A stretch of DNA of 64,000 bases, from assembly GCF_024298905.1 (NCBI RefSeq), contig NZ_CP101154.1, forward strand, positions 930,001 through 994,000, read 5' to 3'. Origin of the DNA: Natronomonas marina. Its GTDB lineage: Archaea > Halobacteriota > Halobacteria > Halobacteriales > Haloarculaceae. The notes under the pieces are model-generated. The model was not told the DNA's origin. It saw only the letters and a program-made list of their open reading frames with translations, and did no database searches. Of this stretch, positions 33,660-42,564 are shown piece after piece. Numbering within the stretch: position 1 is the first letter of the stretch; the number at the start of each line of letters is the position of its first letter. The position numbers and the translations under genes are program-made.

Positions 33660-34550
33660 TCAGGTCGGCGTCGTCTGGATGTTCAGCGACTTCCGGATGA
33701 CCTGCGTGAACGCCATCGAGCACAGGAAGTACCAGACGATCCACACTTGCAGCGGACCGACGAAACCGGTCGTCCACTCGACCTGCCCGGCGAAGGGGAT
33801 GACGAGGTCGGCGACCTCGTACTTCGCCGTCCCGCCACGGAAGCCGATGGCCCAGTACATCCACAGGAAGACGGGGATGGTCAGGACCATGATCCACACC
33901 ATCGGGCGGAACTGCTCTTTGAACATCCCGAGGTTGTCGGCCATCGCCTCCATCTGCTCCTCCTGGATCTTGTCCAGCGCCTCGTCGTCGCCGCGCTCCT
34001 TGGCCTCCTCGCGGCGGTTCTGTATCTCCTTCATCCGGGCCTGGTACTCGCCCATCACCTCCATGTCCATGAGGTTGGCCTGCAACAGCGTCGAGTACAG
34101 CCCGGTGAACAGCGCCAGCACCATCACGACGGCGAAGAAGGGCAGCACGCCGATGAGCGGCCCCAGAGCGATGTCGAGGACTTCGGCCAGCGGCGCCCGG
34201 ACCTCCTTGAACGTGTAGCCGGCGAAGAGCGACACCGAGACGACCGCGGCCATCTTGTCCCACTTCGTCCACGAGGAGTCCTTGTCGGGTGCGTCGGGGA
34301 GGTCGAGGTCGTCGTCTTCCAGCGCCGACCGGACGCCGTTGGGATCGGCGAGGTCGAACCCCTCGCCGTCGGAGTCGACGAGAACGCCCTTCTCGATGAG
34401 CCGACCCCACTGTCCGCTGGTCAACTCGTCGGAGACGTCGCCCCACGAGACGGTGCCCTCCTCGGCGGCCTCGAGGACGTACTCCAGGGCACCCTCCATC
34501 TCGGCGTCCTCCGAGACGAGGTCCTGCACCTTCGAAGCTGTACGTGCCAT
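33660..34550 (-). CDS. DUF106 membrane insertase-like protein (EMC3/TMCO1/YidC superfamily)
   Basis: 296 residues. A cytoplasmic N-terminal winged-helix-like region ([20 protein letters not shown]) is a haloarchaeal addition. Three membrane helices follow (about 128-152, 212-232, 268-288), with a charged cytoplasmic coiled coil between the first two ([20 protein letters not shown]). This topology is that of the archaeal Oxa1-superfamily homologue linked to membrane-protein insertion. Its place between adk and cmk, in what is normally the tail of the SecY operon, supports that role. Confidence 0.9.
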   Translation of the reverse strand: MARTASKVQDLVSEDAEMEGALEYVLEAAEEGTVSWGDVSDELTSGQWGRLIEKGVLVDSDGEGFDLADPNGVRSALEDDDLDLPDAPDKDSSWTKWDKMAAVVSVSLFAGYTFKEVRAPLAEVLDIALGPLIGVLPFFAVVMVLALFTGLYSTLLQANLMDMEVMGEYQARMKEIQNRREEAKERGDDEALDKIQEEQMEAMADNLGMFKEQFRPMVWIMVLTIPVFLWMYWAIGFRGGTAKYEVADLVIPFAGQVEWTTGFVGPLQVWIVWYFLCSMAFTQVIRKSLNIQTTPT

Positions 34551-34668
34551 TACCGGCCCTTACGAGGCGGGCGTAATCAAGCTTTTACCTTCCGGCCGGC
34601 GTCGCGGCGAACTACGGCCGCTCGCGGCCGCGGTCGGACGACAGAAGGAGGTCCCGGCGACCGCCCGC

Positions 34669-35301
34669 TCAGTTCGCGTCGTCGATGGCCGCCCGCAGGT
34701 CCGCCCAGACCTCCTCGGGGGTGCCCTCGCCGTCGATGCGGACGAGTTCGCCCTCCTCGTCGTAGTACTCGATGACGGGCTGGGTGTTCTCCTCGAAGAC
34801 GTCGAGCCGTTCCTCGACCGTCTCCTCGTTGTCGTCGTCCCGCTGAACGAGATCGCCGCCGCACTCGTCGCAGACGCCCGCCTCCTCGGGCGGACTGAAC
34901 TCGACGTGGTAGTTGGTGCCGCACTCCTCGCAGACCCGGCGGCCGGTCAGCCGGTCGACCAGTTCGCCGCGGTCGACGTCGAGCAGGGCGACCAGGTCGA
35001 GGTCGGTGATGTCGTCGAGATACTCCGCCTGCGAGAGGTTCCGGGGGTAGCCGTCCAGCACGAAGCCGTCGGCCTCCTCGAGTGCGGCCTTGACGATCTC
35101 GTTGACCACCGGGTCCGGCACGAGTTCGCCCGCCTCCATGTACTCTCTCGGCGTGCCGTGCTCGGTCTCCATGTCCTTGTTCGCCCGGAGGGCGTCGCCG
35201 GTCGTGACGTGGTCGACGCCGTACTCCTCGACGATGTTGCTGGACTGCGTTCCCTTGCCCGCGCCCGGTGGGCCGAGCAGCAGGACCTTCGGCTGGCTCA
35301 T
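34669..35301 (-). CDS. adk: Adenylate kinase
   Basis: 210 residues from ATG 35301. Interconverts ATP+AMP and 2 ADP. P-loop [13 protein letters not shown] at 8-20, AMP-binding HVTTGDALR and DGYPRNLSQ. The LID carries a zinc ribbon with CEECGTNYH and CDECGG. Long bacterial-like form, as in haloarchaea. It normally follows secY directly; here it is about 7.7 kb away from it. Confidence 0.95.
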   Translation of the reverse strand: MSQPKVLLLGPPGAGKGTQSSNIVEEYGVDHVTTGDALRANKDMETEHGTPREYMEAGELVPDPVVNEIVKAALEEADGFVLDGYPRNLSQAEYLDDITDLDLVALLDVDRGELVDRLTGRRVCEECGTNYHVEFSPPEEAGVCDECGGDLVQRDDDNEETVEERLDVFEENTQPVIEYYDEEGELVRIDGEGTPEEVWADLRAAIDDAN

Positions 35302-35413
35302 ACGAGCGGCTTCCACGCCCCGCCTAAAAGAGTTGTCTGAACGCGACGAGCGTCGCCCTCTCGCTTCCCACCGCGAGCGTCGCATTCTTGTCCCGCGCCG
35401 CGAAACGTCGAGT

Positions 35414-35758
35414 ATGGCCGCGACCCCGGCGGAGCGACGGCAGGCCATCGTCTCGGCCATCGTCGACGCCCGACGGACCGACGAGTCCGCGACCTTCGTC
35501 GTCGACCGCGCCGGGAGCGTCGTCTACGACGACCGCACGCTCCGCGTGGAACTGGACGCCGACGAGCGCGAGCGCCTCGAGGCGCTGCTCGAGGAGTACG
35601 GCGTCTTCAAACTCCGACAGCCCGAGACCCGGAAGGCCGAGACCGGCGTCGTCTACCTCTCGGCGGTGACCGACCCCAAGCACGCCGCCGACTTCGTGGA
35701 GGCGCTGTTCAGGCAGGTCTACGGCGCCGAGGAGGGGTACGAGCTGGCCGTCGAGTGA
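35414..35758 (+). CDS. Conserved haloarchaeal protein, function unknown
   Basis: 114 residues, alpha/beta: a predicted helical start ([16 protein letters not shown]), short strands ([16 protein letters not shown]), a helical [19 protein letters not shown], and a C-terminal helix ([15 protein letters not shown]). Soluble, acidic, no metal ligands. It is divergent from adk and convergent with the first trkH gene. Confidence 0.7.
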   Translation: MAATPAERRQAIVSAIVDARRTDESATFVVDRAGSVVYDDRTLRVELDADERERLEALLEEYGVFKLRQPETRKAETGVVYLSAVTDPKHAADFVEALFRQVYGAEEGYELAVE

Positions 35759-35771
35759 GACGGCTCCGCCA

Positions 35772-37364
35772 TCACGAGCGGTTCTCGAGGCCGCTGACGA
35801 ACAGCGCCAGCACCGGGACGATTTCCAGGCGACCGAACCACATCAGCAGTATCATCAGCAGTTTGCTCGTGTTCGGGAAGAAGAGGTAGCTCCCGAACGG
35901 GCCGAGTCGGCCGAATCCCGGGCCGATGTTGCCGATGGTGGCCAGCGACGCGCTGGTCGCCTCCAGCACCGAGATTTCGACGCCTGCGCGGGCCGAATCG
36001 AGCATGATGAAGACGGCGGCCAGCCCGAACAGGACGACGTACAGCAGCGTGAACACCATGATTCCGCGGACGGCGTCCTCGTCGACGACGTTGCCGCCGA
36101 GACGGATCGGCTCGACGGCCGAGGGGTGGGCGGTCGTGTACAGCTCCCGGCGGATGCCCCTGAGGACGACCAGCCACCGGACGACCTTGATGCCGCCGCC
36201 GGTCGAGCCGGCCGAGCCGCCGACGAACATCGCAAACAGCAACACGACCTGCGCGTGGGGGTCCCACTGGGCAAAGTTCGCGGTCGCATAGCCCGTCGAG
36301 TTCAGTAGCGATCCGATCTGGAAGGCGGCCTGCCGGAGGGAGTTGCCGGCGACGCCCTCCGTGACGCCGCCGAGTTCCAGCGGCGGTGCAGCGCCCCGGA
36401 AGAGGACGACGAAGAGCGCCGCGACGAAGACGGCCAGCGCCCCCGCGTAGGCCCGGAACTCCGCGTTGTTCAGCATCACCTCCGCCTCGCCGCGAAGGAG
36501 GTGCCAGAACAGCGCGAAGTTGACGCCCGCGACGACCATGAACGGGACGATGGCCCACTGGACGGCCGGCGAGAAGGCGGCGATGCTGTCGGCCTGTGGC
36601 GAGAACCCGCCCGTCGGCAGCGTCGAGAACCCGTGGGCGACCGCGTTGTAGAGGTTCATGTTCGGCGCCACCCCCAGCAGGTGGAGCCCGTACAGCAGCG
36701 CCATCAGGAGGACGGTGAACCCGAAGTAGATGATCCACAGCACCCGTGCGGTCTCGGCGATGCGCGGCGTGAGCTTCTGGAGGTCCGGGCCGGGCGCCTC
36801 CGAGCGCATGAGCTGTGCGCCGTTGACCGCCAGCTCCGGCAGGATGGCTATCATCAGGACGATGATGCCCATCCCGCCGAGCCACTGGGTCAGCTGCCGC
36901 CACATCAGGAGTGCGTGGGAGTGGCGTTCGAGGCTTATCTCCCCGAGGACGGTCGCGCCGGTCGTCGTGAACCCGCTCATCGACTCGAACAGCGCGTTGA
37001 CGAACGAGTCGGTCACCGCGGCGGCCACCGCGCCGGGGGGTGCGCCGGCAGGCACCTGCAGGCCGACCGTCGATTCCGTACCGTAGCCGGCAAGCAGGTA
37101 CGGCACCGTGCCGACGAGGGCGGCCGCCACCCACGAGAACGAGACCAGGGCCAGCCCCTCCCGGGGACCGATGTCGGGGTCGGGGTCGAGCTGCTCCAGG
37201 CCGACGCCGACGGCGACCGCGAGGAGGATGGAGACGACGAACACCCAGACGTCCTCGCCGTAGACGACCGCGACGGCAAGCGGCACGGCCATCGTGACCG
37301 CGAGGTACTTGACGACGGTGCCGACGAGACTGAGCGTCGCCCGCCAGTCGACCCGCCAGGTCAT
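35772..37364 (-). CDS. trkH: Potassium transporter TrkH (first paralogue)
   Basis: 530-residue membrane protein of four M-P-M repeats. The four filter regions read TTTGATV, LPTGGFS, NSTGYAT and TIGNIGPGFG, each with its expected glycine, so K+ selectivity is likely normal. Upstream extension of about 60 residues contains two further helices. Works with a cytoplasmic TrkA gate protein; one lies three genes away in the same direction. 85 bp separate it from the second trkH. Confidence 0.94.
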   Translation of the reverse strand: MTWRVDWRATLSLVGTVVKYLAVTMAVPLAVAVVYGEDVWVFVVSILLAVAVGVGLEQLDPDPDIGPREGLALVSFSWVAAALVGTVPYLLAGYGTESTVGLQVPAGAPPGAVAAAVTDSFVNALFESMSGFTTTGATVLGEISLERHSHALLMWRQLTQWLGGMGIIVLMIAILPELAVNGAQLMRSEAPGPDLQKLTPRIAETARVLWIIYFGFTVLLMALLYGLHLLGVAPNMNLYNAVAHGFSTLPTGGFSPQADSIAAFSPAVQWAIVPFMVVAGVNFALFWHLLRGEAEVMLNNAEFRAYAGALAVFVAALFVVLFRGAAPPLELGGVTEGVAGNSLRQAAFQIGSLLNSTGYATANFAQWDPHAQVVLLFAMFVGGSAGSTGGGIKVVRWLVVLRGIRRELYTTAHPSAVEPIRLGGNVVDEDAVRGIMVFTLLYVVLFGLAAVFIMLDSARAGVEISVLEATSASLATIGNIGPGFGRLGPFGSYLFFPNTSKLLMILLMWFGRLEIVPVLALFVSGLENRS

Positions 37365-37449
37365 CTGTCCGACACCATGCTCGGTTTGTCGTGGGGATTC
37401 GCGGGCCGGTAATGAAGGCGTCGATGCGCGGAACCGGCCGACTGCGGGG

Positions 37450-38952
37450 TCACGAGGTCCAGAACGCCCTCGTGAACAGCACCAGCACCGGGACGAACTC
37501 GATGCGTCCGACCCACATCAACACGACCATCGCCAGCCGCGTCGTCCGGGGAAAGCGCGCGTAGGTGCCGTAGGGACCGGCCTCGCCGAAGGCGGGACCG
37601 ATGTTCAGCACCGTCGAGGCAGACGCCCCCAGCGCCTCGAACTCCGTGACCGCCTCGTTTGCCCGTGCGCCATCGACGACGATGAAGACCGTGAACACGA
37701 CGAACACCAGGACGCTCAAGAGGAGATAGCCGTAGATGTCGCGGATGGTCGTCTCGTCGACCGGCTCCCCGGAGATCCGGACCGGCCGTATCGCCTCGGG
37801 GTGGATGCTCGTGAACAGGCCCCGCCTGAGCGACTTCACCGCCACCAGCCAGCGCAGCGACTTGATCGAACACGTCGTCGACCCCGCCATGCCGCCGACG
37901 AACATGCACAGAAAGAGGACGTGCTTTGCGGCCGGCGACCACAGCTGGAAGTCCGCGCTCGCGTAGCCCGTCGTCGTGACGATGGAGACGACGTTGAACA
38001 CGGCGTGGCGGGCCGTCGCCTCCGGCCCGTACGCAATCGAGGGGTCCGCCATCAGGCCGGCACCGACGAGGAGCGCCCCGAGACCGACGACGCCCAGATA
38101 GAAGTGGAACTCGTCGCTCCGGAGGAGCCGCCGGGGCTCGCCCTGGAGGGCGACGTAGAGCAGCACGAAGTTCGTCGCGCCGACGAGCATGAACGGGACG
38201 ACGGCCCACTGGACGACCGGCCGGAAGGCGCCGACGCTCTCGGGTTCCGGCGAGAAGCCGGCGGTCGACACCGACGTCAGGGCGTGGGCGACGGCGTTGT
38301 AGAGCGTCATGTTCGGCGCCAGCCCGAGCAGGTGCAGCGCGTAGAAGACGGCGGCCGCCAGCACCGTCAGCGCACCGTAGAGCCCCCACAGCAGCTGTGC
38401 GGTCTGGGAGATGCGCGGCGTCAGCTTGTCGACGTTTCTGGTCCGGGTCTCGGTCTCCATCAGCTGTGCGCCGCCGACGCCGAGTTCCGAGAGGATGGCT
38501 GTCGCCAGCACGAGGATGCCGAGCCCCCCGAGCCACTGCAACACCTGCCGCCACATCATGATGGCCCGCGAGTGCGCCGAGAAGTCCCGCAGGACGGTCG
38601 CGCCGGTCGTCGTCAGCCCGCTCATCGCCTCGAACATCGCGTCGACCGGGTGTGCGAGGATGCCGGTCCCGGCCACGTAGAAGGGGACGGCGCCGATGGC
38701 GGCCACGAGCAGCCAGATCAGCGAGACGCCGAGAAACGCCTCCCGCGGCCCCAGTTCGCCGGGGGTGCCCGGTAGCTGCCGGAACGCGCCGCCGACGACG
38801 AGCGCCACGGCGATGGCCGAGAGGAAGGGCAGGACCGACTCGCCGTAGTAGAGGGCCACGCCGAGCGGGAACGACAGCGGGACGACGAGGTACGTGAGCA
38901 CCCGCCCGGTCAGATCGAGGCTGGCCCGCCAGTCGACGCGTAACTCCAGCAT
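37450..38952 (-). CDS. trkH: Potassium transporter TrkH (second paralogue, altered filter)
   Basis: 500 residues, same architecture as the neighbour, with about 35-40 percent apparent similarity by eye. The first and third filter segments are standard (TTTGATV, TTTGYAS), but the second is VSTAGFS (Gly to Ala) and the fourth STVLNIGPAFG (the filter Gly of xLGN is Leu). This could relax or change ion selectivity, or make the pore asymmetric. Its ATG immediately follows the trkA stop codon, so TrkA and this TrkH are the natural pair. Confidence 0.92.
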   Translation of the reverse strand: MLELRVDWRASLDLTGRVLTYLVVPLSFPLGVALYYGESVLPFLSAIAVALVVGGAFRQLPGTPGELGPREAFLGVSLIWLLVAAIGAVPFYVAGTGILAHPVDAMFEAMSGLTTTGATVLRDFSAHSRAIMMWRQVLQWLGGLGILVLATAILSELGVGGAQLMETETRTRNVDKLTPRISQTAQLLWGLYGALTVLAAAVFYALHLLGLAPNMTLYNAVAHALTSVSTAGFSPEPESVGAFRPVVQWAVVPFMLVGATNFVLLYVALQGEPRRLLRSDEFHFYLGVVGLGALLVGAGLMADPSIAYGPEATARHAVFNVVSIVTTTGYASADFQLWSPAAKHVLFLCMFVGGMAGSTTCSIKSLRWLVAVKSLRRGLFTSIHPEAIRPVRISGEPVDETTIRDIYGYLLLSVLVFVVFTVFIVVDGARANEAVTEFEALGASASTVLNIGPAFGEAGPYGTYARFPRTTRLAMVVLMWVGRIEFVPVLVLFTRAFWTS

Positions 38953-40290
38953 CTATGCCATCGCCATCAGTTCGTCGACGAAGGCGGTCTCGACGAACGC
39001 GACGATGTGGTCGTCGGCCGAAAGCACCGTGTCCCCGCGGGGCGTGATGTGCTCTCGGCCCCGCGTGACGGCGCCGATGACCACGTCCGCGTCGATGTCG
39101 GCGGCGATGTCCTGGATCGACCGACCCACGAGGTCGCTGTCGGCCGACAGGACGAGTTCGACCACCTCCGCCCGGTCGCCCTCGATGACTGAGACGTTCT
39201 CGGCGACGCCCTCGTGGGTGAAGCGGGTTATCTCCTCGGCGGTGACCTGCCGGGGGTTGATGGCGACGTCGATGCCGATCTCCTCGAACAGCGGGACGTA
39301 GTCGGCGTTGTCGACGATGGCACAGACCCGGTCGGTGCCGAGCCGCTTGGCCAGCATCGACACGAGCATGTTCTTCTCGTCGGAGTCCAGCGCCGCGACG
39401 ACGATGTCGGCCTCGTCGACGTGCTCGCGGGCCAGGAACTCCGTGTCGGTCGCGTCGTGCTCCATGACCAGCGTGTCCGGTAGCTCCTCGGCCAGTTCCC
39501 GGGCCCGCTCGTGGTCCTGCTCGATGAGTCGTGGCTTGAGGCCCCGGTCTTCCAGCAGCCGGGCGGTGTGGTAGCCGATCTCCGAGCCACCGAAGATGAC
39601 GATCTCGGTGGCCTCGCCCGGCGTCTCCTCGGGCGCGAGGTCGGCCGCGAAACTGCGGACGCTGTCGGGACTCCCGATGACGACCGCCCGGTCGCCGGCC
39701 CGTATCTCGGTGTCACCGCGCGGCAGGACGATCTCGCCGTCGCGGAACAGCCCCACGAACGTCAGCGAGTCGAAACGGTCGGCCTCGGCGACGGTCTGGC
39801 CCGCGATCGGACTCGCTCCGCGTATCTCGAACTCGACCATCTGGACCGTGCCGCCGGCGAAGGGGTCGGCGTCGACGGCGGCCGGCAGCCCCACGACGCG
39901 GACGACGTTCTCCGCCGACAGCAGGTCCGAACAGACCATGAAGTCGACGCCGAAGGCCGTCTCGGTCAGCTCCCAGGTGCGGAGGTACTCGACGCTCTTC
40001 GTGCGAGCGATGGTGAAGGGGTCCGCGAGCGTCTTGGCCGTCCCGCAGGCCACCAGGTTCGTCCGGTCGTCGTCCGTGCAGGCGATGAGCAGTTCCGCGT
40101 TCTCGACGTCGGCTTCCCGCAGCACCGACGTCGAGGTGCCGTCGCCGGCCAGCGTCATCACGTCGAGGTCGTACTTCAGCTCCTCGGCGCGGCTCTCGTC
40201 GACGTCGACCACGACGACGTCGTGGGTGCCGTCGAGGCTGTCCGCGATGGAGGTTCCCACCTCGCCCGCCCCGATGATGACGACGTGCAT
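38953..40290 (-). CDS. trkA: Trk system regulatory protein TrkA (duplicated RCK)
   Basis: 445 residues in an N-C-N-C arrangement: RCK-N with GAGEVGTSIAD (7-17), RCK-C, a second RCK-N with FGGSEIGYHTA near 230, and a final RCK-C. The cytoplasmic ring binds NAD(H)/ATP and gates TrkH. ATG 40290 gives MHVVIIGAGEVG, typical of the family. Contiguous with the downstream trkH, in one operon. Confidence 0.94.
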   Translation of the reverse strand: MHVVIIGAGEVGTSIADSLDGTHDVVVVDVDESRAEELKYDLDVMTLAGDGTSTSVLREADVENAELLIACTDDDRTNLVACGTAKTLADPFTIARTKSVEYLRTWELTETAFGVDFMVCSDLLSAENVVRVVGLPAAVDADPFAGGTVQMVEFEIRGASPIAGQTVAEADRFDSLTFVGLFRDGEIVLPRGDTEIRAGDRAVVIGSPDSVRSFAADLAPEETPGEATEIVIFGGSEIGYHTARLLEDRGLKPRLIEQDHERARELAEELPDTLVMEHDATDTEFLAREHVDEADIVVAALDSDEKNMLVSMLAKRLGTDRVCAIVDNADYVPLFEEIGIDVAINPRQVTAEEITRFTHEGVAENVSVIEGDRAEVVELVLSADSDLVGRSIQDIAADIDADVVIGAVTRGREHITPRGDTVLSADDHIVAFVETAFVDELMAMA

Positions 40291-40348
40291 ACCCCGACGT
40301 GTCGGGCCGGCGGTAAGTGGATTACTATCGGGAACGTCCCGCCCGCCC

Positions 40349-40882
40349 CTACTCCGGCGTCGATCCAGAGGGGGCATCGTCGGTGCCGGCGTCGCCGCGA
40401 CGCTGGCCGAGTTCCCGGTCGATCATCAGGAGTCCCGGACCGTCGTCGCCGACGTACCGGAGTTTGTCGACGATGTCGGCTGCCGTGGCCTCCTCCTCGA
40501 CCTGTTCGGCGACGAACCACTGGAGCATGTTCTCGGTCGCGTTGTCGTTCTCGGCCCGGGCGAGTTCGACGAGGTCGTCGATCATCCCGCTTATCTCGAC
40601 CTCGTGGTCGTAGGCCGCCTCGAAGGCGGCCGCGGGGCTCTCCCACTCCGTCGGCGGTTCCTCGATGCCGTCCAGCAGCACCCTGCCGTCCCGGTCGAGG
40701 ACGAAGTCGTAAATGCGCATCGCGTGGTCGTGCTCCTCGTCGGCCTGGGCGCGCATCCAGGCGGCGAACCCCGGAAGCCCCTCCTCCTCGTAGTAGGCGG
40801 CCATCGAGAGGTACATGTACTCCGAGTAGAGTTCGGCGTTGATTTGCTCGTTCAACGCCTCCTGGATCGGGTCTTTCAGCAT
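40349..40882 (-). CDS. ftn: Ferritin
   Basis: 177 residues from ATG 40882 (MLKDPIQEAL). A four-helix-bundle iron-storage cage subunit. Ferroxidase residues are in the same numbers as E. coli FtnA: Glu17, Glu50, His53, Glu94, Gln127 and Glu130. The C-terminal acidic tail is a haloarchaeal extension. It lies 58 bases upstream of trkA in the same direction, and cotranscription is possible but functionally unexplained. Confidence 0.95.
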   Translation of the reverse strand: MLKDPIQEALNEQINAELYSEYMYLSMAAYYEEEGLPGFAAWMRAQADEEHDHAMRIYDFVLDRDGRVLLDGIEEPPTEWESPAAAFEAAYDHEVEISGMIDDLVELARAENDNATENMLQWFVAEQVEEEATAADIVDKLRYVGDDGPGLLMIDRELGQRRGDAGTDDAPSGSTPE

Positions 40883-41002
40883 AGCCCGTCGATCTACTCG
40901 CGGGACCGCCATCACTATTGGGGTCCGGCGCCGCCCGACCCGCCGACACCGGCCGTCGCCGTCCGAGAAAGAGCCTTGGGTCGGCCGACCGTCACGTCAC
41001 GT

Positions 41003-41836
41003 ATGAACGGGCTTTCCGACCGGGTGGCCATCGTGACCGGCGCGGGCAGCGGGATCGGACGGGCGACGGCGGTCCGACTCGTCCGGGAGGGGGCGGCGGT
41101 CGTCGTCGCGGACGTCGCGGCGGAGGAGGGGCGGGTGGTCGCCGACGCCATCGAGTCGGCGGGCGGCGACGCGGCCTTCGTCGAGACCGACGTCACGTCG
41201 TCGGCCGACATCGAGGAACTGGTCGCCGAGACGGTCGAGCGATACGGCTCGCTGGACGTCGCCGTCAACAACGCGGGCATCCTCTCGCCGATGGTCGCCA
41301 TCGACGAGATCGACGACGCCGACTGGGAGCGGATCGTGGCGATCAACCTCGAGGGCGTCTGGAACTGCATGCGCCACGAGTTGCCCGCGATGGCCGAAAA
41401 CGGCGGCGCCGTCGTGAACGTCACCTCCGTCGCCGGACTCGTCGGCATGCCGACGCTGAGCAGTTACTCGGCGACCAAACACGGGGTGGTCGGGCTGACC
41501 CGCTCGGCCGCCCTCGAGTACGCCGACGCCGGCGTCCGCATCAACGCCGTCGCGCCCGGCCCGACCGAGACCGGCATCAAGCCACAGGGCGACGACGGAC
41601 GCGGCGAGTGGCTCGTGTCGCTGCTCCCGGACGAGGCCACCCAGGGGAAGGGCGTCTCCGGCCGTCTGCTGAACTGGCTGTCCGGGGGCACCATCGACCG
41701 GATGGCGAAGACGCCGATGGACCGGATCGCCCAGCCCGAAGAGATAGCGAGCGCGATAGCGTTCCTCGCCTCCGAGGAGGCCTCGTTCGTGACCGGACAG
41801 GTGCTGCCCGTCGACGGCGGACAGACGGCGGATTAG
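41003..41836 (+). CDS. Short-chain dehydrogenase/reductase
   Basis: 277-residue classical SDR from ATG 41003. NAD(P)-binding VTGAGSGIGRAT (11-22), NNAG near 91, and the catalytic Ser-Tyr-Lys in SVAGLVGMPTLSSYSATK. Acidic residue after the second strand (VVADV) suggests NAD over NADP. Residues 200-240 hold an insertion (QGDDGRGEWLVSLLPDEATQ and following) not found in the shortest SDRs. The stop codon overlaps that of the truncated AbrB-type gene on the other strand. Confidence 0.92.
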   Translation: MNGLSDRVAIVTGAGSGIGRATAVRLVREGAAVVVADVAAEEGRVVADAIESAGGDAAFVETDVTSSADIEELVAETVERYGSLDVAVNNAGILSPMVAIDEIDDADWERIVAINLEGVWNCMRHELPAMAENGGAVVNVTSVAGLVGMPTLSSYSATKHGVVGLTRSAALEYADAGVRINAVAPGPTETGIKPQGDDGRGEWLVSLLPDEATQGKGVSGRLLNWLSGGTIDRMAKTPMDRIAQPEEIASAIAFLASEEASFVTGQVLPVDGGQTAD

Positions 41837-41949
41837 CGCCTGAAGAGCACCGCCCCGACCTCGTCGCCCGGGCCGAAGTCGTACTTCTCGCGTAGCTCCT
41901 TCGGAATGGTCGCCTGCCCCTTCTCGGTCACGCGGGTGCTCTCGCTCAC
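41833..41949 (-). pseudogene. Truncated AbrB/SpoVT-type DNA-binding protein (VapB-like antitoxin remnant)
   Basis: 38 codons, VSESTRVTEKGQATIPKELR then EKYDFGPGDEVGAVLFRR and TAA. This is the start of an AbrB swapped-hairpin domain (VTEKGQxTIPKELREKY.xxPGDEV), but it stops where one or two more strands should follow. Haloarchaeal homologues run to about 75-90 residues. No VapC toxin lies alongside. The last 3 bases overlap the dehydrogenase stop. It could be a minimal protein, but decay is likelier. Confidence 0.6.
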
Positions 41950-42048
41950 CACCGGTAATACGCCCCGTAATACCAAAATATTGTGAGTGGGACGCCCGTA
42001 GGGGACCGGAACCGACTGGAGAAGTAGTTAACGAGGGAGTATCGCTAC

Positions 42049-42066
42049 CCGAACATCTGGCGCATC
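42049..42066 (-). repeat. secY 3'-end remnant, left copy of 18-bp direct repeat
   Basis: The 18 bases match 43027-43044, the stop-proximal coding end of secY. Read on the minus strand in frame, the sequence gives ...RMRQMFG followed by TAG, the same C-terminus as the living gene (…RQMFG-TAA). The repeats bracket the two-gene islet and look like a left attachment-site copy. Confidence 0.7.
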
Positions 42067-42196
42067 CTTCGTGAGACGGGGGCATAATAGGTGCCCAAGT
42101 AGGGAAAACGACACTGATGAACGCCTGTACTTGATAACTACTAGTAGATGGGGAAGTGAATCAGATATCGCGGTTGGATGGATTATGTCATCTGGT

Positions 42197-42216
42197 CCAT
42201 AGGCTTATGCCTATGG
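42197..42216. promoter_or_regulatory. Perfect palindromic operator overlapping the TumE-like gene promoter
   Basis: CCATAGGC-TTAT-GCCTATGG, 8-bp arms with 4-bp spacer, followed by a further CCATAG half-site near 42225. The TATA-like CTTATG is inside the palindrome and lies about 31 bases before ATG 42238. A DNA-binding product of the islet could therefore autoregulate here. Confidence 0.55.
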
Positions 42217-42237
42217 AGAAAATACCATAGGGAACGG

Positions 42238-42543
42238 ATGGCGTCCTACACGACAGTTGCAGACTGGCAGGATGTCGAAGCTGGCTACGTCGTTGACGTT
42301 ACCATCCGTCAGACGGAGGACGATCAGTACCCAAGCGGGTGGGACTACAGTCTCCACCTCGGAAAAGTCGGCGGCGAGACGGTCCTCAGGTACGATAACG
42401 CCCACGAACGGACAAAAGGGCACGAGTGCCACACCGGAAACGATGTCGAACACATCGAATTTCCCGGGATGCTCGCGCTCTACGACCGGTTCAAGCGAGA
42501 GGTCGAAGAGATGTCGCCCGTCTCGTGGAACTGGCCGGAGTAG
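42238..42543 (+). CDS. TumE/DUF6516-type putative toxin
   Basis: 101 residues from ATG 42238; an in-frame start at 42178 would read through the operator. The family pattern is clear: TVLRYDNAHERTKGHECHTG followed by EHIEFPG and YDRFKREVEEM. Proteins of this type are annotated as the toxin of a TA pair with an adjacent HTH protein. The next gene, 21 bases downstream, is such a partner. Base composition is lower in GC than in the ribosomal genes. Lacks signal or membrane segments. Confidence 0.75.
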   Translation: MASYTTVADWQDVEAGYVVDVTIRQTEDDQYPSGWDYSLHLGKVGGETVLRYDNAHERTKGHECHTGNDVEHIEFPGMLALYDRFKREVEEMSPVSWNWPE

Positions 42544-42564
42544 GACGCCATCGGGAGATAAACC

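Noticed and set aside
34577-34924. Minus-strand frame between DUF106 and adk
   Set aside because: Arg/Gly-rich shadow within the adk gene and its downstream gap; no motif.
42178-42237. Upstream start for the TumE-like gene (MDYVIWSIGL...)
   Set aside because: It would place coding sequence over the perfect palindrome and the TATA-like site; homologues begin near MASYTTV.
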